From positions 186,001 to 250,000 of the forward strand of contig JAALGZ010000027.1 in NCBI GenBank assembly GCA_015227615.1: a stretch of 64,000 nt of DNA, written 5' to 3'. The position numbers and the translations under genes were made by a program. The notes below the pieces were generated by a model. That model was not told where the DNA came from. It ran no database searches and saw only the letters and a program-made list of their open reading frames with translations. Shown piece by piece: positions 32,658 to 44,490 of the stretch. How positions within the stretch are numbered: the first letter of the stretch is position 1; the number at the start of each line of letters is the position of its first letter. This DNA comes from Labyrinthula sp. Ha. Lineage: Eukaryota > Sar > Bigyra > Labyrinthulida > Labyrinthulaceae.

Positions 32658-34061
32658 ATGACGAATAAACCTTATCTGATCTATCAACTGGGTACGAACA
32701 ATTGGCAAATAGGGGAAGAGTATGCACCTGGTAGTGGAATTCTGCACCAGGCACACCATGTTACATATAATGGAATGGACGACGCAAAAAGCTATTCGAT
32801 GTTTCCTTCGAAAGAGCATTCTGATCTACCCGAACCAGATCCAACTGTAAAAATTTTCAAACTAGACCATGAAATTCCTATCGCTGAGGGGTCGAGTCCT
32901 GTATCCAACCTTAGATGGCATACATTTTCTAAAGAGAGATTTTTCGCTTATAAGAAGCGTCTTGAAGATGAAGTCTACAACCAAATGGAGGCTGCAGAAA
33001 CCACTGAAGGCAAAGAATTTGATTTAATGATTGCGCACCACACATTTCTCAACCCATGGGTTTTGAAAACAGTAAATGAGAGAAGAGTAGCAGCTGGTAA
33101 ATCTGCTGTTCCTTTGGTTTGTTTTGTTCACGGAACCGTATTGAAGATGTATGAGCACGAGAAAAAGGATGATCCTAACTCTGATGAGTATAGATTAAAA
33201 TGGGAAGATGGTACAAAAACTTTTCTTAGCATGGTACAGAAGGAAAAACTCTTTGAAGATAAAATCACTGGTGTTAAAATCTGCTATGCCATTTCTAATC
33301 AACAAGTTGATGCCCTGAAGGCGGTTTTTACAACTTTTGACGGAGAAGTTGTAATCTCACCAAATGGAGTGAACCAGCTTATTTTTAACCCTCAAAAATT
33401 TGATGCTACACATCCGCAACCAAAATTTAACTCTTGGGGTGGTGAGCAAGATTTTGGCATTCCATCAGTTGATGTACCGTTTGACGATTTTAAATTTATG
33501 GTATGTTTTGTTGGCAAATTTGCTGATTGGAAACGTGTTGATGTTCTGCTTAAAGCTGCTGCAATTTACGAAGGAGATGAAGATATTAATAAGCTAGGCA
33601 AGGTAGCCACAATTATTGTAGGAAAAGGATCTGTTGATGCTCAAAAGCAACTATTTGGAATTGTTAAAGAGAAAGGGTTGAAGAATACGTATTTTCTAGG
33701 CCCAAAGCCTCAACCGGTTCTAGCGCAGTTGTATACCATGGCCTCTGTTGGAGTGTTTCCCTCTCATAATGAGCCTTTTGGAATGGTGTTTATTGAGTGT
33801 ATGGCATGTGGGACGCCTGTAATCGGAGCCAAGAGTGGAGGTCCAATTGATTTTGTGACTGATGATGTCGGTGCACTTGTAGAAGAAAGCGAGGATAAGG
33901 ATGTACTTTCTGAAAGATTTGCCGCCAAAATTAAGGAAGCTCTTTTAGGCGGATGGAAAGAGAACAAAGGCCCAAAAGCTCTCAGCAAAGCAGTAGAAGA
34001 ATATTCAGTTATTGTGCAATGTGAAGCGCTTCTTTCGAAGACCAAAAGTGTTCTAAACTAG
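32658..34061 (+). CDS. GT4-family glycosyltransferase
   Basis: This 467-aa single-exon protein has the GT-B fold C-terminal half of family GT4: FMVCFVGKFADWKRVDVLLK (strand and Lys/Arg of the phosphate site), TIIVGKGSVDAQ, TYFLGPKPQPVLAQLY, and the acidic donor motif EPFGMVFIECMACGTPVIGA (E-x7-E). The N-terminal half begins with YLIYQLGTNNWQ and contains LMIAHHTFLNPW and LVCFVHGTVLKMYEH, as expected for the acceptor domain. No signal peptide or membrane segment is seen, so it is probably cytosolic or peripheral. The retaining NDP-sugar donor and the acceptor cannot be told from sequence. It converges on the PHD gene with 102 nt between the ends. Confidence 0.88.
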   Translation: MTNKPYLIYQLGTNNWQIGEEYAPGSGILHQAHHVTYNGMDDAKSYSMFPSKEHSDLPEPDPTVKIFKLDHEIPIAEGSSPVSNLRWHTFSKERFFAYKKRLEDEVYNQMEAAETTEGKEFDLMIAHHTFLNPWVLKTVNERRVAAGKSAVPLVCFVHGTVLKMYEHEKKDDPNSDEYRLKWEDGTKTFLSMVQKEKLFEDKITGVKICYAISNQQVDALKAVFTTFDGEVVISPNGVNQLIFNPQKFDATHPQPKFNSWGGEQDFGIPSVDVPFDDFKFMVCFVGKFADWKRVDVLLKAAAIYEGDEDINKLGKVATIIVGKGSVDAQKQLFGIVKEKGLKNTYFLGPKPQPVLAQLYTMASVGVFPSHNEPFGMVFIECMACGTPVIGAKSGGPIDFVTDDVGALVEESEDKDVLSERFAAKIKEALLGGWKENKGPKALSKAVEEYSVIVQCEALLSKTKSVLN

Positions 34062-34163
34062 GTTGCATACGTAAGTCTTACTAGATGCGAAGAAATGCTG
34101 ATTAATGACTCTAAATGCTTGTTGCATTCTTTCGAAGCTACCTTTATACCAGTCTTAACTCGA

Positions 34164-37100
34164 TTATCCAGTTTTTCCAGGGTCATCCTTCATTGCAACG
34201 GTACTTGGTAAACCCTGCTTGCTGTTGCATTTGTTGCACTTCCAACCTTTGTCTTCGTTTTCGCCGACATCCGGCTTGTAACCTACACAGTTAGAATGGT
34301 ACCATTTTTGACACTGCTCACAGGCTACCATAATTGAGTCATCATTAAACCCCTGGCACACACAATATCTTTTTGCATCATCATCTACCACATACTGTAG
34401 TTTTTTCACAAGATCCTTATGTTCTTCTACAAGAACAAGGTTCGATGACTCCTTGAGCAAGCCCTCCGCCATAGTTTTAACAACAGATGATGGAATGTCT
34501 GTACTACTCAAAAGAGCTCTTGCTCGTTCCTTCCACTTAGTAACCTTCTGTATAATTGCCTTAAATAGATTAACTGCTTCTCCCTTTATGGCTCTCTCTC
34601 TTGTTTCTTTGATCAGATACTTCAAATCTGTTGTAGTCTTAACGTTCTCTTTTTTCGGGGCAAGATACAGTTTCGCATGGGTATACCAAATCTGTTCTCT
34701 GATGGAGCTAACAAGAATCTTGGCTTCGTAGAACTCTCTAAACGAGTGCCCCTTTGATTCTAAAAATTTAAGCTCATTCTTCTCATCTTTCAAGAAATCG
34801 GCTGGATTATCCTTCATCGCTTGTGAAATTGGCTGATGAAAGTCGTAGTCATCGATCTTCGTAAATAAATCGAGACACTGCTTACACCAGGAAACGTATG
34901 ATTTAAAAAACAAGTAGTCATCTGATGTGTTGTTCCTATCGTAACTATCATGCTTGTCTACACTTTTAAGAGCGATGTATCCTCGAGCATAAACGGTCTT
35001 AACTAAACCTCTTAAGACTCGTGACTCATAATCCACATCACAATACCCGCAGGTGAAACTGGGCTCATCAGGCTCGAAAACACAGCCTCTGTGATATAAT
35101 TCGCTACAATTTGAGCACTCAATCATACCACCTGGTTGAAGAGGCTGGTTGCAAATGCAGTACCTTCTTGTTGCAGTCTCTAACAGTTTCAAGTGCTTAG
35201 AAACATCAACTTCCAGCGTTAGCCCTTCTCTTATAAACTCTTTCAAGACTGGAATCATAGCCTCTCCATGTACCAAGCCGTATGATTTGACTCTATTTAC
35301 CCAGTCTCTACTGCGAGACAAACGATCCTTAATTTTTTGAAGTTCAGGAAATCGTTTCTTAAGCTTAAGACCTTCTGAAAGAACTTTTTCATAGACTGAA
35401 TCAGCAGGGTAATTCTTAGAGTTCAACATGTCACCTGCTTTGTTTTTCCACGTGGTCCACTTATTAATCTCATTTCTTAAATTCTCTTCCCGATCTGAAA
35501 ATAGACACAGTTTTGCTAATTTTTCTTTATAACTCAGCAGATCTTCTAATATAGTCGAGTAGTTACTTAAGCGGGCTCTTCTAAGTTTATACCAAATCTT
35601 ATCCACAGCATGATTCCAGGAAAGTAATCTCTTTACTTCTGCTCGTAGCAAATCTAGGTTTGTTTGGAAAATGTGATCAATTAGGCGCACAACCTTCATA
35701 TTCTTAAAATTTTCCATCTCTAAACCGGTGTCCATGACCCCAACCCCGGTTTCCTTCATCTTTAGAGCATTACGTATCCAATCGAGGCCAACTTTCAAAA
35801 TTGGAAGGTTTCTGTTTATCAATAAAGTGTCAGCAAACAGAACTTCCTCCTCCTCCTTGGGTTGCTCAAAAGCTTTAAGGTCAGTTAAGTAGATTGGATG
35901 GTACAATTGCTTTAAACCAAAGACTTGAATTCGATCTTTCAAAATGAGAGATTCTGCTTTCAGAAAAGAGACCCTACTTGTCATCTCAACAGAGCCAAAA
36001 ATAGTAGCCTTAACTCCGGAACCTCGTTTTGGGTACTTCGCAAAAGCTTGAGGATAAGATCGAACCAAGAAAGCGTCCAACGAAAGGGCTTTGTTTCTCT
36101 GGTGGTTCGGTGTATCTTTGAATTTACTTAACTCTTTGCCATCATCAGACTTACTAGAAACCTCAGACCGAAAGCTTTGAACAGATTTAACTTCCCTCTT
36201 GGTTCTGGTTAAAATATTCGAGTTGATATCAACCATATTTTGAATGTTCGACTCTGCAGAGTTGATAGAACCATCTTCTTCATGTCCAAAATGAGCATCG
36301 CGCTCAAACACTTTAACGGCAGAGAGCTCAAGGATCTGGGGTACAGCTTCTAATTGTGAATCTTCCATATCGACGACTAAAAGCAAATGACGATCAAACA
36401 CATTATCCAAAGAAAGTGTCTCCACTTGAAATCTAAAACTATTGCGTCTGTTAAATAAGGTAGGAGAACTTGGAGCGAGAAAAAACCTTTGCTGGCAGCT
36501 TCCTTTTATTGTGCGGAAAACCCTATGCAACAGATTTGACCCCACCGAAATTCCAATTACTGCATCCAATAATTCTATGGGATTTTGCTTAGAGCTGTCA
36601 GGGAGTGCTAAGCAAGTTATGGACCATGTAATTTTCTTAATCAGATTTTCAATGAAACTCACTAACTTCGAATTTTGGTATACAATGAAAGAAGTTTGCT
36701 TTTGGAAATCCTTCAGCAGCAGTTCTAATTTCTCCTGCAATTCCTTCAGAGCCCCTGTATCTCCAACAAAGTTATCAGGCTTTGTGGCAGCTTGGGGAAA
36801 ACTAACAGAGTCAGCAGGAACAAAACTCTCGGCGAACTTGATTAGATCTCTGTCACCCTTTTCTTGGCCTCTTAACCCGAGATAAGAGTAACAATCCGCA
36901 AGAAGCTCAGATTCACCAAACAAGGTCTCATTTCCTTCTTCATTAACAGCGAAATCTTGGATCTTCATGCCAGACATGTTCAATTGGTGCGCCCATTGAG
37001 TTTTGAGAAATATTGAAGAAATACTTTGAGAAAACTGAGTCTCGAAATCAATGAATTTCTGGATGCAGTCCTCTAGTTTGTCACACGTCCAGGAAACATC

Positions 37101-40100
37101 AAACACTATGCACTGTTTTCCAACTACAACCAGTTCCTGAATATATTTTATATCAACAAATCTATAAAAATAATGCAAACCAGTAGAGGGTGAGCATTCC
37201 CGTCCAAGTACAATGGGGTCAATTATTGCCTGAGAAAGTCGCATCCATATATTATATAGTAGGAGGTTTTTTCTGGCCTCAAGAAATTCTTTACAAAGAA
37301 CTCCATATCTCAATACCTGCTCATACTTATTCTGATACTCAAGAGGCTCTATTCTTGCCGAAGCATTTTTCCTCGTAAAGAACTGCTGCAACTCTATAAC
37401 CTCTCTGTAAGCCTTTTCTAACTTATTGCATAGTTCTGCAGGTACGACCTTTAGATTATGACTCTCGTTGACAAGATCTCGAATAACTTCAAGCTCAAAT
37501 AAGTGAGAGTTTTCTTCTCTGTCCAGCAAGAACTTTTCCAGCTCCTCGCCTTTCATTTCCTCCCATTCTTCATCATCAAAAATAATATACTGACATACAT
37601 CCTCGACACTTTCAAATAAGCCTGTGGCTTGATCCAGCGCCCGAATACAGAGGTTCTCTTCCTTCTTTCTCCATGCTGCAATGTCAACGAGATTCTCTTT
37701 GTTCTCAAATTTAACATCCTCTTGCTGTAAGAATTGCTCAATAACAAGAAAACCAGAGGTTTTAGGGAGTTTGTACTGCCTAATCTCCTTTAGATCTTCA
37801 ATTTTCCTTGAAAGCTGATTATAACTAAATTTACTTGTGCTTAGCTTATTCGAAATTTCGCTCCACTCTTCAAAAAACATAATCTCGGCTTCTAAGTACT
37901 CAACCTCTCTACTTAAATCGACAGGAAAATCATCAGCCTGGTATTTCAGTAATTCCAACTCCTTTGCAAGTTCTTTTGCAGTATTACTAGACATTGACGT
38001 TGCATCAGAACCTGTTGAGAGGGATTTACAAACTTCTCTCAACCAAGTGGTTATTGATTCAATTAAGGTGTCCATGTTTCTGGTTTCTTCCTCATCCAAC
38101 CCAAGCAATGGCGCTTCTCTTCGAAACTCCTTCAGTCCAGCAAAATCTATTTGTTTTTGTTTCTTCGAAGAGCTTCCTTGGGATGAAGTTACCGTGCGTA
38201 CTCTCTTTGAGCTAACACCAAGCTTTTGAGTGGCTGGGTCAGCTTTAAAATTAATCTTTACTTTAGTCAACCAGTTTTGAGCATTTTTGATCCGCTGAAC
38301 TAATGCATCCTTCCTGTACCCTAAATCTATCTGCAGAGGAAACCTTTCAGCAGTTTTAAATATTGAAACTAGATCAGGCAACTTTGTACTGTCTGATGAA
38401 ATAACTTCCTCATATTCCTTAAACCAATTTTGCACCTTCTGATACAGAGAAAGAAGCCAACTTCCTTCGGAAAATATAACACGTGTGCGCAACACCTTCC
38501 TGGCTAGCTGTCTTAAATCATATGAATTAATGGGATTATTTCGTGAGGTACAAAGCCTCATCTCACCAGAAACTTCTGAATCAAGAGCAACAGGAAAAAC
38601 AGCTCTAATATGAGCTTCTAAACTTTTCACTGAGTTGCTCATAGACTTAAGAACTTTTAAATCGTCCTTGCACAAACCTTCTTTTTCTAGATATTTAATC
38701 AAAGATAACAATCTTTCCTTCGCAATATGTTTGTTCTTTATTTCCTTCAAATCCAATGAAGAAAAGAAGCTTTTCCCTCCTGAGCCAGCTCCCAGTAATT
38801 TTCCTTCTATGGCTTCGGAATCTTTCTTCTGTTCAAACAGGAGCAAAGATGTTTCGGATTCAATTTTTTTCCAAAAGGCTTTCAGAGCAATTGCTTCCTC
38901 AATCTCAGGCAAATAAATGTTGGCAGGTTGTTTTGAAATATGTCTACCTAAGACTTCAGAATTACATTTTCTGTTAGCTGGTTTATTTAGAGACGCCAAA
39001 TCATGCAAAATTGCAATGTAAAGAGCAACTCGTTTAATCTTCCGCGTAAGTGTTGTCACGGTAGTAAGTAGCTCCTGTAATAATGTTTCTTTGTCAACAT
39101 TTGAAGGCGTAGAGCTGCCCTTTGATATCATGGCATAGAATATAATCCCAATAGATTTCAAACTTTGTAGTTCCTCAAACGTTATTTTTTTTCCAACAGC
39201 GCTCTTATTCTGGATGTACTTTTCAGGTAACCCTGAAGATGAGTTAACCGATCTACAGAGCGAAACCCAGCGCTTTGCTTCAATATACTTCATTCCATTA
39301 TTTTCAAGAAAATTTGCACTCATGTTGAAATTAAAAATATTTTTTCTTCCAAGAAAACTGCGTGCAGCTTTTTCTGCAGTAGAAGGTGAAGACATGTCTA
39401 CATCTTCTTGGTATAATCGCTCTTTGGTGATCTGCTGCTGATTGCCACCTCCATATGTTGAAATCAAACGAAATTTACAGAACCTGACATTATAACCACA
39501 ATAATTCAAAAACTCAAGACTGTTTTCATCAGATTCCAATGGTTTAATGCTTCCCAGAGACGTCTTATTATATCCATCAAAAGGTTCGACAGTATCGTGT
39601 CGTAATCTCTGCAGTAAGGATCGGCAAAAAAGAAGAAAATCGTCAATTTCAGCATCCGATAAGGCATTTCTAGTTCTATAAACGAAATCTATCTTCCAAT
39701 TCACACTCTCTTCTTCGTGACGTCTTTTTCTGGTTCTCTTGTTTTTCTTGCACATTTTTATTTCATCACTTTCAAACGCCATATATCTAAGAGCTGTAGA
39801 TTTTTCTTCATTATATGATCTAAGCCACAGCTCGGGGTTATAAGGCGGGAGTACAGCCTGGAATTTTTCTGCATCAACCCTCGGTTTTCTTGATGGAAAG
39901 ATAGCGTGCTTGCTTTCTATTCCAAAAAGATTTTTCTCATACTCAGTAACACTTACACTTCCAGCTGAATCCGAATCTGATACGACAGAAGATTTCATCA
40001 AAAGGCAGTTTAATAAAGAAGAATCTAAGGAAACCCTTTTGTAATCTTTATTTTCTCTCTCGAACTCTTGATTGCTTTTCCTGTGGTAATGTAGTATTGT

Positions 40101-40127
40101 AATCTGATTCGAAGACCTAAGCTCCAT
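34164..40127 (-). CDS. PLU-1-like / double PHD finger chromatin protein without JmjC
   Basis: A single exon encodes 1987 aa. PHD finger 1 (about 1655-1700) reads CICNQPLQPGGMIECSNC with YHRGC. PHD finger 2 (about 1919-1968) reads YCVCQGFNDDSIMVACEQC with WYHSNC and a closing CNKC. Residues about 580-1650 are helical with recurring W and L patterns such as QRIKNAQNWLTKVK, resembling the PLU-1-like region of KDM5 demethylases. The JmjN, ARID, JmjC and C5HC2 parts of KDM5 are absent. PHD fingers read the methylation state of histone H3, so a chromatin-reading scaffold is inferred. The N-terminus has a basic KKNKRTRKRRHEEE patch fitting nuclear entry. A later ATG at 39998 (MKSSVVSDSDSAG) is an alternative start. 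TTTCCGAAA sits about 10 nt upstream of the ATG. Confidence 0.88.
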   Translation of the reverse strand: MELRSSNQITILHYHRKSNQEFERENKDYKRVSLDSSLLNCLLMKSSVVSDSDSAGSVSVTEYEKNLFGIESKHAIFPSRKPRVDAEKFQAVLPPYNPELWLRSYNEEKSTALRYMAFESDEIKMCKKNKRTRKRRHEEESVNWKIDFVYRTRNALSDAEIDDFLLFCRSLLQRLRHDTVEPFDGYNKTSLGSIKPLESDENSLEFLNYCGYNVRFCKFRLISTYGGGNQQQITKERLYQEDVDMSSPSTAEKAARSFLGRKNIFNFNMSANFLENNGMKYIEAKRWVSLCRSVNSSSGLPEKYIQNKSAVGKKITFEELQSLKSIGIIFYAMISKGSSTPSNVDKETLLQELLTTVTTLTRKIKRVALYIAILHDLASLNKPANRKCNSEVLGRHISKQPANIYLPEIEEAIALKAFWKKIESETSLLLFEQKKDSEAIEGKLLGAGSGGKSFFSSLDLKEIKNKHIAKERLLSLIKYLEKEGLCKDDLKVLKSMSNSVKSLEAHIRAVFPVALDSEVSGEMRLCTSRNNPINSYDLRQLARKVLRTRVIFSEGSWLLSLYQKVQNWFKEYEEVISSDSTKLPDLVSIFKTAERFPLQIDLGYRKDALVQRIKNAQNWLTKVKINFKADPATQKLGVSSKRVRTVTSSQGSSSKKQKQIDFAGLKEFRREAPLLGLDEEETRNMDTLIESITTWLREVCKSLSTGSDATSMSSNTAKELAKELELLKYQADDFPVDLSREVEYLEAEIMFFEEWSEISNKLSTSKFSYNQLSRKIEDLKEIRQYKLPKTSGFLVIEQFLQQEDVKFENKENLVDIAAWRKKEENLCIRALDQATGLFESVEDVCQYIIFDDEEWEEMKGEELEKFLLDREENSHLFELEVIRDLVNESHNLKVVPAELCNKLEKAYREVIELQQFFTRKNASARIEPLEYQNKYEQVLRYGVLCKEFLEARKNLLLYNIWMRLSQAIIDPIVLGRECSPSTGLHYFYRFVDIKYIQELVVVGKQCIVFDVSWTCDKLEDCIQKFIDFETQFSQSISSIFLKTQWAHQLNMSGMKIQDFAVNEEGNETLFGESELLADCYSYLGLRGQEKGDRDLIKFAESFVPADSVSFPQAATKPDNFVGDTGALKELQEKLELLLKDFQKQTSFIVYQNSKLVSFIENLIKKITWSITCLALPDSSKQNPIELLDAVIGISVGSNLLHRVFRTIKGSCQQRFFLAPSSPTLFNRRNSFRFQVETLSLDNVFDRHLLLVVDMEDSQLEAVPQILELSAVKVFERDAHFGHEEDGSINSAESNIQNMVDINSNILTRTKREVKSVQSFRSEVSSKSDDGKELSKFKDTPNHQRNKALSLDAFLVRSYPQAFAKYPKRGSGVKATIFGSVEMTSRVSFLKAESLILKDRIQVFGLKQLYHPIYLTDLKAFEQPKEEEEVLFADTLLINRNLPILKVGLDWIRNALKMKETGVGVMDTGLEMENFKNMKVVRLIDHIFQTNLDLLRAEVKRLLSWNHAVDKIWYKLRRARLSNYSTILEDLLSYKEKLAKLCLFSDREENLRNEINKWTTWKNKAGDMLNSKNYPADSVYEKVLSEGLKLKKRFPELQKIKDRLSRSRDWVNRVKSYGLVHGEAMIPVLKEFIREGLTLEVDVSKHLKLLETATRRYCICNQPLQPGGMIECSNCSELYHRGCVFEPDEPSFTCGYCDVDYESRVLRGLVKTVYARGYIALKSVDKHDSYDRNNTSDDYLFFKSYVSWCKQCLDLFTKIDDYDFHQPISQAMKDNPADFLKDEKNELKFLESKGHSFREFYEAKILVSSIREQIWYTHAKLYLAPKKENVKTTTDLKYLIKETRERAIKGEAVNLFKAIIQKVTKWKERARALLSSTDIPSSVVKTMAEGLLKESSNLVLVEEHKDLVKKLQYVVDDDAKRYCVCQGFNDDSIMVACEQCQKWYHSNCVGYKPDVGENEDKGWKCNKCNSKQGLPSTVAMKDDPGKTG

Positions 40128-43100
40128 ATCGATAAATTTCCGAAAGGCTTGTCAACTACAGGGTATTCAAGCAGTAATGTGCCAAATAAACAATAAATAT
40201 TAATATGAGTGAACTCCAGTTATATTAAAGCACTGTAATACTGCTTTAAAAAGCGTTATTTGATGAAACATAGAGCTATTTTCAAAAGGACTAGTCCATA
40301 GCGTCAGAATTCACACATTTCAAGGAATTGTGGAAAACTTACCCTTCATAAATATAAAATAACATCAAACATTGAGAAAATCTTTTGTTTTTAAAATAAT
40401 ACCTTGGGCTCATATATATTATTTTTAACCAGGCTGTTGAGAAAACCCTTTTTTCTTACGTGAATATTCAGTACTATCTCATTTATTCTCTAGGGATGTT
40501 TATACAGGAACATATGTATCCAAAGGTTACTATTTTTATCAAATTGAAACAAAAATCTCTCATTTATCAAATTTTTCTATATTACCCATACAATTTTAGA
40601 AATATTTCATTCATATGCCAGAGATGTACTAAATGAATTAAGCTCCGTACCAGAAGAATGAAATATATGCTGAGTGTACGTGCTTTCGCTGAGATAAAGA
40701 GTAATGCAATAAGCTTAATATTTTTTAAGAATCAATATACTACTCGTGAAGTAACTGGCACGATAATGAAGAATCCACATCGCTAAGAATTTTATTCTTA
40801 ATTAAGGACTTCACATTTATATTAAAATTTAGTGTACTTGGTTTTCTCTAACAATGTATTTCAGAGAAAATCAGTAACCCCTATGCGGGCTCAGAGCTCC
40901 ACCTGAATGGAATATGTTGTGGTTAGTGATATGACTGGAGTGTTTATGCTAATTCAAAGCCAAATTTTCTCATTAATGCATAATTTTGAAAAAAAATGTT
41001 TCTCTACAACCTGTTACTCTCTAACCGGATATCATAAGTCATTGAATAATAAATATTTGCTCTTGAATACTTAGCATCTGGTAAAAATCCCCCTAGATAC
41101 TCTTCCCTGCTCAAAGTAATAGCCTATTAGTTATTTCTTCACATACAGCTATAGTTTTTTAATGTGAATTTCCCTATATTTATATGCTCCTTCTCCATTA
41201 AAATTTTATAAAACCCGCTCAAATTGTAGCATTCTCTTGCGGAAATCAAAATAGTTACTTATATGCATATAGCTGCCAGCGTAAGTATCTATCTTCATAT
41301 CATCTCTGCTATAGAGGGAGATACCTAGATTATAATCGTTTTTAAAAGTGCACACTAACACCCTTGTTGTGGACAATTATTTTGTCTTTTTAAACAGATA
41401 ATTGAGATAACACATTTTTCATTTTGTAATAAACCACTCTGCATATATTCTTACTGGAATTTAAGATTTTCTTTTTCTTCAATTTTAATATTTGTTTTAA
41501 GTTACTTTGTCGCAATAATATCAGTTCAGTGCATTTAGTTCCCAGCTCCTACTGAAGATTCTTTAAGTAGAGAAGTTTTCACGCCAGAAGACGATTCATT
41601 GAGCTTAAAAAACGATATCACTAGGAATACACTTGGTGATTCATGACAGAGTGACAAGGTAAAATCATCAACCAACTGTCTTGCACTTCTCTATTAAAAA
41701 TAAAAGTCTTTTCATGACTGAAATATTTCCAGTAATCAACCTTAGGTGCTTAGCATCTATGCTTAGACAACATCTTGGGGTTGTCTTAGGCACTTGAATA
41801 ATACATCGGGATTAATAAATCTAGGAGATGTTTTAAATGTTGAAGGTGATGATGAATTAAGAAAATTTTGGTCAACGAATCTCTCATCCTTGTGCAGACT
41901 GTCTCTACATTCTCAAAGATTTACTAGTTATAAAGACTCATATTAGACTATAAACATTTTTAGTTCTTATTATTATGCGACCACAGTATTAAACAAATGT
42001 TGCTATTAATATATATTCAAAGAAGCACAATTCAAATTATTAAAAAATATCTTTACTAAGAACTGTCCTATATCAGAAAAGTACTAAGAATTCACTTAAA
42101 TTATTTGTCTAGATATGGTCAGTTGAAATGAAATCTTGATCCCGAACATATATTGTTGCCTTAGAAAACTGGAATGATTCCTGTGAAAGAAGACATCACA
42201 AGGCAAAAATACCCGTCATATTAAAATTATCTTCAGGCTAATGTAAGGGTTTCAAATCATTTTGTGCAGCAGCGGCAAATAAACCACATTGCTTTAGTTA
42301 ACACTCCCAAATGAGTTTATATTGGATGTCCATAATATTTAGAATAAATGCGTCCAAACATGGTTGGTTGAGTTCAATACTTCATGAATAACTGCGCTAT
42401 TCCCTAACATTCTAAGCATGATCGTAGCCTTTCAGGCAACTAGAACTTATATTCAGGATTAAACCAGAATACAAATGGGTAATCATAATTAAACTCGTGA
42501 CTAAGGATCTTTTAAACGATAGACATCAAATTTTAGTAATACACCTCATATATTACGTCTAAGAACAACCACAAATCAAAACAATATTGAACTTGAAAAT
42601 AATAGAAAACTGGTGTCATTAATTTATATTAGGGAGCATATCGTCTCTCAGCAGTCGGGACTTAGACACAGTATTTTTATGATTTAAGTTTTCGTAAAGT
42701 TTCACCTTCTTGCAAATTAAAAAAACCTAGATTGTATATGATAGACACCCTGGCTTAGGGAGCTTTATTTGAAGTTTCTAACGGGTCTTAAGCAAGGGTA
42801 CATTTAGATCCACGCAATTGATTTTCTTGGAAATTGGTGTCAAGAGATATGACAATTAACTAAACCTTGGGAGCAATCCCCTCAAAGAGTATTGTTACAT
42901 TTCTTTAATATATGTGTTTGACACCAAGTTTTAGGACATATCTGTTTTCAGCACTTTGTTACAGTTTACACGCAAACTTTCTCCGCTAAAGTCCTACTGC
43001 AATAGTTATGATTCTTACCTAACTTCCTACCTTATTTGACTAAGTTAAATAGATTCTTTTGGATTTGAAAATTCAATGTTTAATAATTATCATCCTATAT

Positions 43101-43799
43101 ACAGTTTATTCTAGAAGTTCTTGTTACTTTGCACCTCGTGGGACAAGTGCAGCCATACTCACCTACTTCTGGAATCATCTATCAAAATTTTTCACTACCA
43201 TCTAGTATACCTTACTTCAAAATCTTAAGAATGCCAATGTTAAACCTCACATGTTACTCAGTGAAAAATTAAATCCATATCTGTAGCTCTGATTCAAAAC
43301 TTCACTTCTTAAACTTCGTCTTGATTGCGAGCCATACTACCTACAATAAACTGCCTACTTATACCAACAAAAATATCTCTGAACTCCTTTACTCGTTTCT
43401 CCATAAATTTATACCGCTTCAAAACTCATTATTCTCTTGTATCAAAGAGTGTACCTCATTGAAAATTCCCCATACGTTCATCTTGTCTACACAATTCTAC
43501 AACCAGAATTTCTCTGATGATCTTAATTAATTAGTTAATTAAGGATTAAAATGGGCCTATTGGCTTAATCTTCTACGAGCCTGATACTTACTACACTCTT
43601 AACCTACTGAGGGTTGTTTTACTATTAGCTATATCCTGCCTGTTACTATCATTACCTGATGCGGTTCTCCCTTGTTCTTATTGGTCAGTTTTTCAGGATT
43701 GCTAATTTCATTCGTCCAAGGTTGTATTACTCTAGATTGCCTTATTCTTAATTTCCAAAAATTCCAATCTTAAATCAAATCAAATTGAAAAAAATTGAA
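40128..43799. other. Gene desert
   Basis: About 3.7 kb with no gene recognised. The first bases contain ATTTCCGAAAG (40136-40146), sharing the TTCGGAA-type motif on the opposite strand just upstream of the PHD gene start. A palindrome near the right end is listed separately. Confidence 0.6.
43522..43543. repeat. Inverted repeat with 9-bp arms
   Basis: CTTAATTAA and TTAATTAAG flank a 4-nt TTAG spacer. It is perfect, but all-AT sequence makes chance formation plausible. It lies about 280 nt before the composition change that may mark the left end of LINE B. Confidence 0.6.
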
Positions 43800-44490
43800 A
43801 TTATTTCACACCAAGTCGGAAAAGGTCCAAGAAGGCGACGGGGAACCTGAAAGATGCTTTTGAGGGATGCATTGAGGTGTATGAAGGGTTGTTGAACAAG
43901 TTTCCAAGTGGCTATTGCTGATTTTTAGTAGAAGGTGGTGAAGTGAGGGTTCTGGGTCATTCTGAGTCATTCTGGTTCATTGGATTCCAGCTGAGATCAT
44001 TCCAGCGTCGTGGGAGGTATGTTCTTGTTATCTGTGGTTATTAGAGGTCCAATGGGGGTGTATTATGAAGGTTCCAGTCGGTTTCAGGTTCAGGATGTGG
44101 ATGTTGATTATTTTGGTGTTTGGGTTGGGGTGGAGTTAGGGAGGTCCATCATAGCTGTATTTTGGGGGAGAGGGAGCTGTTTTCTATTTTTGGTTGGGGT
44201 TGTAATATTTTTTAGGAGTAGTCGTTGTTTCCAGTCGTGTTTCCTGTGCATTGAGTGTTCCAGAAAGTTCAAGTTTTCTGCTATGTGCATGTTCCAGAGA
44301 GTCCAAGAAGTTCTTGCACATAAGTTAAGGGGTTGATGTTGGCTGGGGCAGTTCCACGATATCTTGCTGCTTGTTCCCGATGGTTTTCTTTCGTTGGTGT
44401 TCTTGATCCTGTGCCCGGTACGTTATAGGTTCTCTTTCTGATGATCTTATATACTCGATTCACCTGCCAGATTTGGACATTTCTCCCTAG

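Noticed and set aside
35149-39441. Several plus-strand frames opposite the PHD gene
   Set aside because: Shadows of a long conserved minus-strand gene with PHD fingers.
44010-44336. 108-codon frame in the LINE B leader
   Set aside because: It is dominated by G, V and F from GT-rich DNA and has no LINE ORF1 motifs; better seen as untranslated leader.
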